The notes under the pieces were generated by a model. That model made no database searches, was not told the origin of the DNA, and saw nothing but the letters and a program-made list of their open reading frames with translations. Position numbers and translations under genes: made by a program. Below are positions 9,019 through 17,528 of a DNA stretch of 64,000 bases, piece after piece. Each line of letters begins with the position of its first letter. The stretch's first letter is position 1. Source of the DNA: JAODBQ01 sp047602055 (GTDB lineage Bacteria; Actinomycetota; Acidimicrobiia; Acidimicrobiales; Ilumatobacteraceae); the NCBI GenBank assembly GCA_047602055.1, contig JASGIG010000001.1, positions 2,232,001 through 2,296,000 on the forward strand, written 5' to 3'.

Positions 9019-9788
9019 GTCGCTGCTCCTTCGGCTCCGGCGTGACCGAGGTACGCCTCGATCACCTCGGGATGTTGACGGATGTGGTCCGGCGTGCCGG
9101 CGGCGATGATCGAACCGAAGTTCATCACGTAGAGCCGGTGGCAGACGGCGAGCACGAGCGTGACGTCGTGGTCGATGAGGAGGACGCCGATGCCGAGCTC
9201 GGCGATGCGTCGGACCTCGTCGCCGAACTGAAGGCTCTCGTGGGTGTCGAGCCCAGCGGCCGGTTCGTCGAGCAGCACGACGTGCGGTTCGCCGACGAGG
9301 GCCCTGGCGACGCCCACCAGCTTCTGCTGGCCGAGCGCCAGCTCCGTCGGCCGTCGATCCGCGACGTCGCCGAGCCGGACGAGCTCGAGCGCTCGGTCGA
9401 CGGCGTCGCTGCGAGGGTGACGCGGCCGGATCAGGTCGTCGAGCAGGGTGCGCAAGCCGACGCGTCGTGAGGCGACCATCAGGTTCTCGGCGACGGTCAG
9501 CTCAGCGAAGAGCTCGCCTGCCTGCCAGGTTCGAGCGAGGCCGTGCGCCCGTCGGCGGTGTGGCGACATGCCGTTGACTTCGATCCCGTCGACCTGGACC
9601 CGGCCGGTGCTCGTGGTGAAACCGGTGACGGCGTCGACGAAGGTGGTCTTGCCGGCTCCGTTGGGTCCGATCAGCCCGACGATCTCACCTGGCCCGACGT
9701 CGATGGAGACGTCGTTGTTGGCGTGCACCCCGCCGTAGCGGACGGTCAGCGATTCGGCGCGCAGAACGGTCGATCGATCATCGGACAT
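9015..9788 (-). CDS. livG: Branched-chain-type ABC transporter ATPase LivG
   Basis: This ATPase of a HAAT-family importer hydrolyses ATP to drive uptake through the LivHM permease. Motifs in order are Walker A GPNGAGKTT, an ELTVAENLMVASRR helical segment, a signature in the variant form LALGQQKL, Walker B VVLLDEPAAGLD and DHDVTLV with the switch His. ATG at 9788 (MSDDRSTVL) is preferred to the upstream in-frame start because it gives a normal N terminus of 257 residues. It overlaps the permease gene by 11 bases and livF by four, so permease and ATPases are coupled. These transporters carry amino acids, amides, urea or aromatic acids; the P450 next door suggests a non-amino-acid ligand. Confidence 0.93.
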   Translation of the reverse strand: MSDDRSTVLRAESLTVRYGGVHANNDVSIDVGPGEIVGLIGPNGAGKTTFVDAVTGFTTSTGRVQVDGIEVNGMSPHRRRAHGLARTWQAGELFAELTVAENLMVASRRVGLRTLLDDLIRPRHPRSDAVDRALELVRLGDVADRRPTELALGQQKLVGVARALVGEPHVVLLDEPAAGLDTHESLQFGDEVRRIAELGIGVLLIDHDVTLVLAVCHRLYVMNFGSIIAAGTPDHIRQHPEVIEAYLGHAGAEGAAT

Positions 9789-11775
9789 TGGCGACTCCGC
9801 GGCTGGGGACGGCTGCATCCTCGAAGCGCTGCTGCATCGATGGCTTGCGAAGGCGCGCCCTGATGGCGCGCAGGTTCTCCTGCGTCTTGCCGGCGATGCC
9901 GACGGGGTTGAGGATCGCCGAGACGATGAGCCCGGCGGCGGAGATCAGCCCGTAGTACTTGCCGAGCTCGAGGGTTTGGTTGAAGAACACGTAGCCGATG
10001 CCGAGCGGGCCGATGATCCCTGCGACGATCGCCCCGCCGATGCTGGTGATCCCCCCGATGTAGGCGATGGCGAGCAGGGTCATGCCGAGGAAGACGGTGA
10101 ACGACTCGACGCTGAGCTGGCCGCGGCTGTAGCCGATGAGCGATCCGGCGATCCCGGCCATGAACGCCGAGAGCGCGAAGCCGACGAGCTTCGTGAAGGC
10201 AACGTTGATCCCCGCCGACGCGGCAGCGCGCTCGTTGGAGCGGACGGCGAGGAACGCCCGCCCGGTGTCGCCCTTCATCACGAGGCCGACGAGCAGGATC
10301 ACGACGGTCGAGACCACGAGCACCATGAAGCAGAACTCGACGCGGGTCAGGTTGGTGCCTTCGCGGATCGACAGGTTCCAACCGAACAGCTTCGGCTCTC
10401 CGATCCGGTTCCCTTCCTGCGGCGTGAACTGGGGGTTGCTGAACACGAACTGCTCGATGGTCACCGCCGCGGCCAACGTGACGACGGCGAGTTGGGCGCC
10501 GCGGATCCGCAGCGCTGGGATCCCGACCAGGACCCCGAGCGCCGTTGCCACGGCCGCCGCGAGGAGCACGGACAGCGGGAATGGCACGTGCCAGTCGACG
10601 GTGAGCTTCGACAGCGCGAAGCCGGCTGACCCAGCGAAGGCCATCTGCGCCAGCGAGATCTGCCCGAGGTAGCCCGTGAGCACGACGAACGACAGCGCGA
10701 GGATCGCCAGGATCATCGACGTCGCGACACCGAACCGGTAGTTGCCCGAGGTGACCAGGATGAGCACCGCCCCCACCGCCATCGTGAGCAGCACGGAGGT
10801 CGGACGCAACGCCGGCAGCGTGACCGCCGGCAGGCGGACATCTCCGAGCGACCCGCGGGAAGGGATGCGTCCACCGAAGAGGAACAGCGCGACGATGACC
10901 ACCACGAACGGGACGGCGTCTTGGAGACCGAACCGTCCCCACGACGGCCAGTAGGGCTTGGCGCTGACCAGCGTGATGAGCGCCTGGAACGCGCCGAGGG
11001 CGATGCCGGCGACACAGGCGACGCTGATCGAGGTCAGCCTTCCGACGAGCGCGACGGCAAGGGCCGGGACGACGTACAGCGTGTACGTCGTCGGGTTGAG
11101 GCCGATCGCCGGGGTTGCGAGGGTGACGACCAGACCGGACAGGGCGCCGGTCATCGTCCAGGCGATCGCGGCCAACCGGTCCGGGGAGTAGCCGAGCAGC
11201 CTCGTCGCCCGCTCGTCCTCGGCCCCGGCACGAGTGGCGACGCCGAGCGTCGTGAAGCGGAAGTAGCAGTGGATGAGCGCACAGCCGGCGATGGCGATCA
11301 CCACGAGGTACAGGGCGGCCACGGGTGGGTGGGCGCCGAAGACCTCGACGGTGTGGCCCGGGAGGATCGGATCGACGCTGATCGCCTGGGCGCCGAAGCG
11401 GAGCACGACCAGCGACTGGAGGAACAGCATCAGCCCGACCGAGGCGACGACCTGAGCGAGGACCGGCGCCTTGCGCAGGGGTCGGAACACGAGCAGGTGC
11501 GCCACGAGGCCGAGCAGACCAGCGCTCACGACGGCGGCGACGATGGCCGGGACCGTGGCGACGCGATCGCCGACGTGCAGCGTGCCGACGGGCAGCACGA
11601 GGTCGCCCTCGGCGATTAGCAGGGCGTACACGTAGGCACCCCACATGGCCATCGCGCCCTGTGCGAAGTTGATGATCCCCGTGGCCCGATAGACGCTGAC
11701 GAGTGACGCTGCGAGCACCGCGTAGGCCGATCCAGCGGCGAACCCCAGGATGATGAACTGGAGGTAGATGCTCAC
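9778..11775 (-). CDS. Fused ABC permease LivH-LivM
   Basis: Two permeases normally made as separate proteins are fused in one 665-residue chain. Residues about 1-290 are LivH-like: SIYLQFIILGFAAGSAYAVL at the start, then GIINFAQGAMAMWGAY, typical of the family. Residues about 330-640 are LivM-like, with LSFVVLTGYLGQISLAQMAF, GIPALRIRGAQLAVVTLA and GGITSIGGAIVAG. About 16-18 hydrophobic segments can be counted. It forms the membrane channel for the solute delivered by the lipoprotein at 12021-13346, powered by LivG and LivF. GTG at 11775 overlaps the ferredoxin stop by four bases, so even the ferredoxin is coupled to the transporter. Confidence 0.92.
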   Translation of the reverse strand: MSIYLQFIILGFAAGSAYAVLAASLVSVYRATGIINFAQGAMAMWGAYVYALLIAEGDLVLPVGTLHVGDRVATVPAIVAAVVSAGLLGLVAHLLVFRPLRKAPVLAQVVASVGLMLFLQSLVVLRFGAQAISVDPILPGHTVEVFGAHPPVAALYLVVIAIAGCALIHCYFRFTTLGVATRAGAEDERATRLLGYSPDRLAAIAWTMTGALSGLVVTLATPAIGLNPTTYTLYVVPALAVALVGRLTSISVACVAGIALGAFQALITLVSAKPYWPSWGRFGLQDAVPFVVVIVALFLFGGRIPSRGSLGDVRLPAVTLPALRPTSVLLTMAVGAVLILVTSGNYRFGVATSMILAILALSFVVLTGYLGQISLAQMAFAGSAGFALSKLTVDWHVPFPLSVLLAAAVATALGVLVGIPALRIRGAQLAVVTLAAAVTIEQFVFSNPQFTPQEGNRIGEPKLFGWNLSIREGTNLTRVEFCFMVLVVSTVVILLVGLVMKGDTGRAFLAVRSNERAAASAGINVAFTKLVGFALSAFMAGIAGSLIGYSRGQLSVESFTVFLGMTLLAIAYIGGITSIGGAIVAGIIGPLGIGYVFFNQTLELGKYYGLISAAGLIVSAILNPVGIAGKTQENLRAIRARLRKPSMQQRFEDAAVPSRGVANVR

Positions 11776-11984
11776 GTCGGGGAGTCCTCGTCGGTGGCCA
11801 TCACCGTGATCGCCTGCTTCGGACAGGCGCGGGCGGCGTTCCTGGCGGCGTCGGCGTCATCGACGTCGGCGCTGATCACCTCGGCCACCACGCTGTCGTC
11901 GTCGAGGGCGAAGATCAGCGGGGCGATCCCGACGCATCGCGCGTTCGCTTCGCACAGGTCAGGATCAACGGCGACGCGCCACAT
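11772..11984 (-). CDS. [3Fe-4S] ferredoxin, likely electron donor to the P450
   Basis: This 70-residue protein has three cluster cysteines in the pattern of actinobacterial P450-associated [3Fe-4S] ferredoxins: C11-x5-C17 in LCEANARCVGIAP and C54 in RACPKQAI. The position normally used by a fourth cysteine is non-Cys, consistent with a three-iron cluster. Such ferredoxins pass electrons from a reductase to a class I cytochrome P450; the matching P450 is three genes upstream in the same operon. Its placement between the solute-binding protein and the permease, coupled by overlap to the permease, is unusual and ties the redox chain to the transporter. No ferredoxin reductase is visible in the window. 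Confidence 0.9.
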   Translation of the reverse strand: MWRVAVDPDLCEANARCVGIAPLIFALDDDSVVAEVISADVDDADAARNAARACPKQAITVMATDEDSPT

Positions 11985-12020
11985 GGTTCCCGTGCTCCGC
12001 TGTTCTCGGTTGCCGCGTGC

Positions 12021-13346
12021 TCATGACGACGGGAGCAGTTCGGTGCTGGCGGTGAAGAAGCCGCCGCCGACGGGCTCGAGCGCCCCGTCCGGCTGGACCT
12101 CGAGGTACATCAACTGGTTGCTGCACGCCGACGTCTGCGCCCAGGCGGTGTGGTCGCACGTGACCTTGGGGCCGATGAAGGTCTGGAAGTCCTTCAACCC
12201 CAGCATCGTCTTCGTCACGGTGGGGCCGTCGAGCGTCCCCTGGACCGTGCTCATCGCCCGCTGGAAGTTGACGAACAGCGCGAACGTCCCGTACGTGTAG
12301 AAGCCCTGCTTGTCGACGCTTCCGGCCTTCGTCAGCGCGGTGGTCATCGCCGTGAGCTCCGCTTTGACCGAGTCTGGTGCCGAAGCGGCGCTCTGGGGCA
12401 GCCAGTGATTGCTGTAGACCTGCACTCCAGCGGCATCCCCGCCGAGTGTGGCGATGAACTGGGTGCACGCCGCCGCGAGGATGGTGTCCTTGAAGCCCGC
12501 AGACCTGAGCGCCTTGATCAGGGTCGTGCACTGCGACTCGTCGGTGATGGCGATCGCGCCGCCGGCGTCCGGGTTGCTGGCCATGATCGTCGATGCGATC
12601 ACGGAGAAGTTCGGACTGGTCGGTGGGTAGTACACGCCGGTGAAGGTGATGTTGGCTGCCTTCGCCATCGGCGTGAGGAACGAGTCCACGTAGGTGTGCG
12701 CGCCCGGGGAGTCGCCGAGTGCCAGCGCGACGTTCTTCTTCCCCTGGTCGCGGAACGACTGGATGGTGCCCACCGAGTAGACCGCGTTCGCCGGTCCGAA
12801 GACGAACGCATCCTGGCTCGCGTCGACCTGAGGGTTCTGCGCGACGTCGCCGATCAGGGGGATGTTCGCCGACTTGAGGATGGGGAGCGCGGCTCCACTG
12901 GACGTGTCGAATGCGTCCAGCACGGCAACCACCTTGTCGTTGACGAAGTTCGTCGCGCAGGTGATCGCCTTCTCCGGCGTTCCGTCGGAGTCGCACCTGC
13001 TCAGCTCGATGGGGTGACCGTTGATGCCGCCGAGGACGTTGTTGACGTAGTCCAACCCGCCGACGACACCGGGTTCGATCTGCGGGTTCGTCGCGGTGTT
13101 CGCGTTGAAGATGCCCACCTTGATCGGGGCGCCGGTCGCCTTGCCGGGGGTCGACGCCGAGCCGTCCGTGACAGCGCTGGTCACGGCACCTGCGTCCGTG
13201 TTGGATGCGGTGGAGTTGGATGTGGTGGCGCTGGGGGCCACCGTGCCGGCCGACGTCGTCGTCGAAGCCTCGTCGCTGCCACACGCAGCAAGACCGAGGG
13301 CGGCGACGATCGCGAGCAGGTGGGCGCGTCGATGATGAGATCGCAC
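12021..13346 (-). CDS. Branched-chain-type ABC transporter solute-binding lipoprotein
   Basis: The 441-residue protein has a lipoprotein signal (hydrophobic run then LAAC with the modified Cys about residue 22), a 60-residue Ser/Thr/Ala linker, and a periplasmic-binding fold of the LivK/Peripla_BP_6 type: PIKVGIFNANTATN, GGLDYVNNVLGGINGHPIEL, VVAVLDAFDTSSGAALPIL and PDAGGAIAITDESQC. It would capture the substrate outside the cell and deliver it to the LivHM permease. GTG at 13346 is chosen because GAAAGG lies seven bases upstream and the signal peptide starts right away. It follows the P450 by 41 bp. Ligand identity is not deducible; operon context suggests a terpenoid, steroid or aromatic acid rather than leucine. 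Confidence 0.9.
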   Translation of the reverse strand: MRSHHRRAHLLAIVAALGLAACGSDEASTTTSAGTVAPSATTSNSTASNTDAGAVTSAVTDGSASTPGKATGAPIKVGIFNANTATNPQIEPGVVGGLDYVNNVLGGINGHPIELSRCDSDGTPEKAITCATNFVNDKVVAVLDAFDTSSGAALPILKSANIPLIGDVAQNPQVDASQDAFVFGPANAVYSVGTIQSFRDQGKKNVALALGDSPGAHTYVDSFLTPMAKAANITFTGVYYPPTSPNFSVIASTIMASNPDAGGAIAITDESQCTTLIKALRSAGFKDTILAAACTQFIATLGGDAAGVQVYSNHWLPQSAASAPDSVKAELTAMTTALTKAGSVDKQGFYTYGTFALFVNFQRAMSTVQGTLDGPTVTKTMLGLKDFQTFIGPKVTCDHTAWAQTSACSNQLMYLEVQPDGALEPVGGGFFTASTELLPSS

Positions 13347-13387
13347 GTGAATGCCTTTCGAGGTGACAGCGAGCCGGTGGAGTGCCG

Positions 13388-14611
13388 TCACGCGGTGAGC
13401 TGGGGCTGAGGTGTGAACCGCACGGGCACGTGCGTGGGCCCGGAGATGAAGTTGGAGGCGAGCCAGGTCGGCTGGCCGGCCAACTCGAGGTCGGGCAACC
13501 GAGTGAGGAGCTCGCTGAACATCGCGGCGATCTCGACGCGGGCGAGGTGGGCGCCGAGACAGTGATGTGGCCCGCCGCCGCCGAAGGCGACGTGCTCGTT
13601 CGGGCTCCGCCCGACGTCGAGCCGGTCGGGGTCGACGAACACGGCCTCGTCTCGGTTCGCCGAGCCGTAGTACATGATCACCTTGTCGCCGGCGCGGATG
13701 TGCTTGCCGCCCAGTTCGGTGTCGCGTGTCGCGGTCCTTCGCTGATGGACGACCGGACTGCAGTAGCGCAGCAACTCCTCGACCGCTCGCGGCATCAACG
13801 CCTGCACGTCGGCCTGCAGCCGGGCGCGCTCGTCGGGTGCGTCCAACAGTGCGAGCACGCCAGAACCGACGAGGTTGCGGGTGGTGTCACCTCCAGCGTT
13901 CACCAGCAGCAAGAAGAACTGCTGGAACTCGTCGGGTGTGAGGCGGTCGCCGTCGATCTCGGACTGGATCAGCTTGGACGCCAGGTCGTTCGTCGGGGCT
14001 TGGGACTTCTGCTCGAAGACCGTGGCTCCGTACGCGAGCATCTCTTCGCTGGCCGCACCACGCTGCTCCATCGTCACAGCGTCCGCCGCGCTGTGCATCG
14101 TCTCGGTCAGCTGATAGAGACGCACCCCGTCCTCGAGCGGGATCCCGAGCAGCTCGGCGACGACGTACGACGGCAGCTTGCCGGCGATGTCCTCCACCAG
14201 GTCGCATTCGCCACGCTCGCAGACCTCGTTGATGATGCGCCGCGTCAGGCCTTCGATCTGAGTCTGCCAGCCAGCGGCTTTCCGCGGAATGAATTCGCGG
14301 TTGACGAGCAACCGATATCGCGTGTGCTTCGGAGGATCCATGAACATCATCATGTTCCGGGTCCGCTCCAACTCTTCCTCGGGGTAATCTTGCATCATCA
14401 TTCCCCAATTGGATGAGTACAGCGCAGCGTCCTTGCCCACCAATTTCACATCGTCGTAGCGGGTAACTGCCCAGAAACCTCGGCCAGCCGGCTCGTCGTT
14501 CCAGTGGACCGGGTCATGCTCTCTCATCCATCGGTACTGGTCATGCGGATGGCCAGCAGCGAACGAACTCGAGCTCCAGAGATCGACATCGACTGAATCG
14601 AGCAATTTCAT
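13388..14611 (-). CDS. Cytochrome P450 monooxygenase (first)
   Basis: This soluble bacterial P450 of 407 residues inserts one oxygen atom into an organic substrate with electrons from a ferredoxin. The I-helix reads NAGGDTTRN with the acid-alcohol pair, the ExxR motif is ELLR, and the heme loop is FGGGGPHHCLG with the ligand at C351. The PxxH substrate-recognition region DPPKHTRYR also matches class I P450s. ATG at 14611 (MKLLDSVDVDLW) is preferred to 14656 because the upstream residues do not resemble P450 N termini and a GGGGGAG stretch adjoins it. It is the first gene of the operon running to the SnoaL-like gene, and its promoter region contains a palindrome at 14696-14711. Confidence 0.93.
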   Translation of the reverse strand: MKLLDSVDVDLWSSSSFAAGHPHDQYRWMREHDPVHWNDEPAGRGFWAVTRYDDVKLVGKDAALYSSNWGMMMQDYPEEELERTRNMMMFMDPPKHTRYRLLVNREFIPRKAAGWQTQIEGLTRRIINEVCERGECDLVEDIAGKLPSYVVAELLGIPLEDGVRLYQLTETMHSAADAVTMEQRGAASEEMLAYGATVFEQKSQAPTNDLASKLIQSEIDGDRLTPDEFQQFFLLLVNAGGDTTRNLVGSGVLALLDAPDERARLQADVQALMPRAVEELLRYCSPVVHQRRTATRDTELGGKHIRAGDKVIMYYGSANRDEAVFVDPDRLDVGRSPNEHVAFGGGGPHHCLGAHLARVEIAAMFSELLTRLPDLELAGQPTWLASNFISGPTHVPVRFTPQPQLTA

Positions 14612-14695
14612 CTCCCCCTTGTGGCAACCGCGGTCAGGCGCGGACTCGGCGGCCATCGTCGATCCATCGGTCCGGCGACGGACCAGATGTTGACG

Positions 14696-14711
14696 ATCGT
14701 TCGAGAACGAT
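14696..14711. promoter_or_regulatory. Perfect 16-bp palindrome, candidate TetR operator
   Basis: ATCGTTC-GA-GAACGAT is a perfect inverted repeat lying 85-100 bp upstream of the P450 start and about 220 bp from the divergent phosphotransferase. A second palindrome CGAGTCGACTCG (14716-14727) almost abuts it. Length and symmetry suit a TetR-family dimer, and two TetR genes lie in the divergent operon. Which regulator binds it is not visible. Confidence 0.5.
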
Positions 14712-14796
14712 AAGTCGAGTCGACTCGCATGTCAAGCAACTTTTTGACGGTGTTGACTGGACTAGACCTGTTGACAAGCCGTTGATCGAGGACTAG

Positions 14797-14818
14797 CGTT
14801 GTCGAACGCCCGACAACG
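14797..14818. promoter_or_regulatory. 22-bp inverted repeat, second candidate operator
   Basis: CGTTGTCG-AACGCC-CGACAACG has perfect 8-bp arms around a six-base spacer, 112 bp before the phosphotransferase start. Its sequence differs from the palindrome at 14696, so the 319-bp divergent region may serve two regulators, in keeping with the two TetR genes. Several TTGAC-like hexamers between the palindromes could be -35 elements. Confidence 0.45.
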
Positions 14819-14930
14819 TTTGGGGATGTTCGGGCACGGGAGCGGCACCACGTCTGACGCGTGCACATGCCATCCGAGGTGCACGCTCGGACCTGGAGCA
14901 GGCAAGATCCACGATCCTTGAGGGGGCGAG

Positions 14931-15914
14931 ATGGCTCGCGACATGAAACGTGTGCTCGCCGGTTTGCGGGGTTACCTCGCTGACGGTGACGCAATCACCG
15001 GAATCTCGACGCTGTCGACGGGACATTCGAACGAGACCTACCTGATCGAGGGACTAGATCGCATCCTGCGAACCCCGCCGTGCGGTCCGGGTCTCCTTCC
15101 ACCGTATGACATGGCCAAGCAACACGCTGTCATGAAGGAGCTGGCGGGCCTGAACGCCGGCCCTCCCGTCCCCGAAGTTCATGAGTTGTGTGAAGACCCG
15201 GAGGTCATTGGCGACGAGTTCTTCGTGATGAGTAGAGCGTATGGTACGGCCTTCGAATACGAGGTGCCCGACTGGTTGCTCTGCGCCACTGAGAACGCCC
15301 GGTCGCGAATGTGGGCCGAGTGGCTCTGCGCGGTGACACGGCTCCACAACCTCGAGGCCCTCGACGTGCTCGGCGCACCCGTCGCCCCCCGGCAGGCTGC
15401 GCAACACTGGCGACAGGTGTCTGAGCAGGCCGAGTCACCTCGGCTCATCGCCATCAACGAAGAGCTCGAGCGGAACCCGCCGGTCGAGAGCGGCAGGCCG
15501 GCCGTCGTTCACGGTGATCCGAAGATCGCCAACTGCCTGTGGTCCAACGGGAACCTCGTCGCGCTGGTCGACTGGGAGCTCGCCTGCAACGGCGAGCCAC
15601 TGGCCGACCTCGGCTACATGCTGTCCCTGTGGTTCACCTTCGACTCGTCGATCATCCCCCCGGCGCCGGGCTTCGATCTGCCGGGCGTGCCGACTCGCGA
15701 GGAGTGGATCTCGGCGTGGGAGCGACAGACCGGTCGCTCGGCGAGCGGCGTCCTCCGACATGAGGCGGCGGCACACGGCAAGATCGGCGCGATCCTGGCG
15801 CTCGGCGCTCATCTCTACGAGACGGGCCAGTCCTCCGACGAACGCTTCGCAGCCTGGGGCGAGGCCTCCGAGCAGTGCATCCGCGCCGCCGAGACCATCC
15901 TGTCGCGCAGCTGA
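14931..15914 (+). CDS. Phosphotransferase family protein (APH/choline-kinase fold)
   Basis: This 327-residue kinase-like protein has the aminoglycoside-phosphotransferase fold: STLSTGHSNETYLIE as glycine-rich loop, the catalytic loop VHGDPKIANCLW (Brenner-type HxDxxxxN) and the metal-binding LVDWELA. In actinobacterial catabolic islands such proteins usually act on small molecules, for example with acyl-CoA dehydrogenases, rather than on antibiotics. It is the first gene of a plus-strand operon with an SDR and two TetR regulators, divergent from the P450 transporter operon, and may phosphorylate a product or intermediate of that pathway. The ATG follows a GAGGGGG site. A possible alternative annotation is aminoglycoside resistance, which I consider unlikely from context. 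Confidence 0.85.
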   Translation: MARDMKRVLAGLRGYLADGDAITGISTLSTGHSNETYLIEGLDRILRTPPCGPGLLPPYDMAKQHAVMKELAGLNAGPPVPEVHELCEDPEVIGDEFFVMSRAYGTAFEYEVPDWLLCATENARSRMWAEWLCAVTRLHNLEALDVLGAPVAPRQAAQHWRQVSEQAESPRLIAINEELERNPPVESGRPAVVHGDPKIANCLWSNGNLVALVDWELACNGEPLADLGYMLSLWFTFDSSIIPPAPGFDLPGVPTREEWISAWERQTGRSASGVLRHEAAAHGKIGAILALGAHLYETGQSSDERFAAWGEASEQCIRAAETILSRS

Positions 15915-15962
15915 TGGATTCGTGGTCATGACGATCAAGAGGCGATCTCAGGAGGTGTGGGC

Positions 15963-16795
15963 GTGACGACGGAACGCGGGCAGGCTCTGGCCGGCAAAGC
16001 GGCGGTCGTGACCGGCGGGGGGACCGGGATCGGCCTCGGATGCGCCAAGCGGCTGGCAGCCGACGGCGCGGTGGTCACGATCTGCGGGCGCCGCGAGGCC
16101 GTGTTGGCGGCGGCGACCGAGGAGATCGGGAACGCGCCCGGTACGTCGTCTGCGACATCCAGGAGGAAGACGACGTCGCTCGGCTGATGCGCGAAGCGGC
16201 GCAGCCGCTCGGCGGACTGCACGTCGCCGTCGTCAACGCCGGCGGCGGCTTCACGTCGGGACCGATCGTGACAGGTGATGTCGCGGGATGGACGACGCAG
16301 CTCGGCATCAACGTCATCGGCTCGTTCCTCACCATCAAGCATGCCGCGCCGTATCTCGCTCGATCCGGCGGTGGCTCGATCGTCGCGATCTCGTCGATCG
16401 CCGGGCACCTGACCCACCGCCACCTGGCGGCCTACTGCGTCAGCAAGGCCGCCACGGAGATGCTCGTGCGCAACGCGGCCGACGAGCTGGGTCAGTTCAA
16501 CGTCCGGGTCAACGCCGTCCGGCCAGGCCTCGTACCGACGGACGCGTCCGACCCGCTCGTCCAGGACGCGGCCACCCAGGCGGACTACCTCGCGCAGATG
16601 CCGATCGCGCGCACCGGGACGGTGGGCGACATCGCCGCCGCCGTCAGCTTCCTGGCGGGTGACGAGTCCTCATGGATCACCGGGCAGGTGTTCGGCGTCG
16701 ACGGCGGACACAGCGTGCGCCGCGGCCCGGACCTGGACGGGCTGATCGGGGCCGCCTTCGAGCACGAGGTCTCCAAGCTGATGCACCCATCCTGA
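15963..16795 (+). CDS. Short-chain dehydrogenase/reductase (frameshifted)
   Basis: This NAD(P)-dependent oxidoreductase is split across two frames. The first frame gives the cofactor motif TGGGTGIG and ends sensibly at TEEIGNA. The second gives YVVCDIQEEDDV, NAGGG, the catalytic Ser in ISSIAG, YCVSK (Tyr-x3-Lys) and the C-terminal RPGLVPT. Adding one base between 16131 and 16139 joins them; the total of 833 bases is one short of a multiple of three. Start GTG 15963 lies seven bases after GGAGG. All active-site residues are intact, so this is probably a sequencing-type error or a very recent mutation. It sits 48 bp after the phosphotransferase and likely oxidises an alcohol in the same pathway. 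Confidence 0.85.
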
Positions 16796-16895
16796 GGTCG
16801 CCCGGCCCGCCGGGCCCAGCGCCTCGATGATGCCCGGTTCGGTATCCTTCGATCGAGTGGCAGCGAAGGTGGACGGCGTCAAGACCGGGGGCCAC

Positions 16896-17528
16896 GTGAG
16901 CAAGACCGGATGGGCAGCAGCGCCGGACAGCGAGACGCGGCGGGGCATGATCATCGTCGTAGCGGTCCACCAGATGTACGACGTCGGCTACAACGGGATG
17001 AGCATGCGCAACGTCGCAGCCGAGCTCGACGTGGCACTGGCCACGATCTACCACTACTTCGCGTCGAAGCAGGAGATCCTCTACAGCTTCCTCGACTCGG
17101 TCTACAGCGCTCATCTCGAACGCTTGCAGAGTGCGTTGCTCCTGTCGGAAGCGCGGCCGGAAGCTCAACTGGCGGCGCTCGTCGACGCCCACATCCGACC
17201 GCGCTTCAGTGGATCGTGGGGACGTATCGCGGCAACGACGGCCCATCGTGAGTTCGAGCAGCTGGAGGGTCCTTGGCGAGGCGAGGTCGAGTCCAAACGT
17301 CGAGAACGCGACCGGCTCTTCCAGATCGTCGTCGAGCACGGGGTGCGCGAGGGAGTGTTCCTCACGGATCATCCGAGCGAGGCTGCCCGGGCGATCGTGA
17401 TGCTCGCTGCGGCGGCGACCGACATGTACGAGGTCGACGAGGCGGACGACGTCGATGAGCTCGTCGCCACGTTCACCGACTTGGCGCTTCGGCTGGTCCA
17501 GCACGATCCGACGTCGGCTGGCGCATGA
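16896..17528 (+). CDS. TetR family transcriptional regulator (first of two)
   Basis: The 210-residue protein has the TetR DNA-binding head: YDVGYNGMSMRNVAAELDVA followed by ATIYHYFASKQEIL, the recognition-helix signature. The C-terminal domain (helices to residue 210) resembles the ligand-binding half of KstR2-like regulators, which respond to CoA thioesters, but this cannot be shown from sequence alone. GTG at 16896 is chosen because it starts just before the helical head; an upstream in-frame ATG at 16827 would add 23 unlikely residues. The stop overlaps the start of the next TetR gene by four bases (ATGA). One or both probably bind the palindromes between the phosphotransferase and P450 genes. 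Confidence 0.85.
   Translation: MSKTGWAAAPDSETRRGMIIVVAVHQMYDVGYNGMSMRNVAAELDVALATIYHYFASKQEILYSFLDSVYSAHLERLQSALLLSEARPEAQLAALVDAHIRPRFSGSWGRIAATTAHREFEQLEGPWRGEVESKRRERDRLFQIVVEHGVREGVFLTDHPSEAARAIVMLAAAATDMYEVDEADDVDELVATFTDLALRLVQHDPTSAGA

Noticed and set aside
9746..11644. A 632-codon minus-strand frame overlapping the LivHM permease
   Set aside because: Arg/Pro-rich shadow of the permease, which has all family motifs in its own frame.
14931..15914. Antibiotic-resistance aminoglycoside phosphotransferase
   Set aside because: Fold matches, but the context is a catabolic island and a second similar protein pairs with DUF6285, so a metabolic role is more likely.
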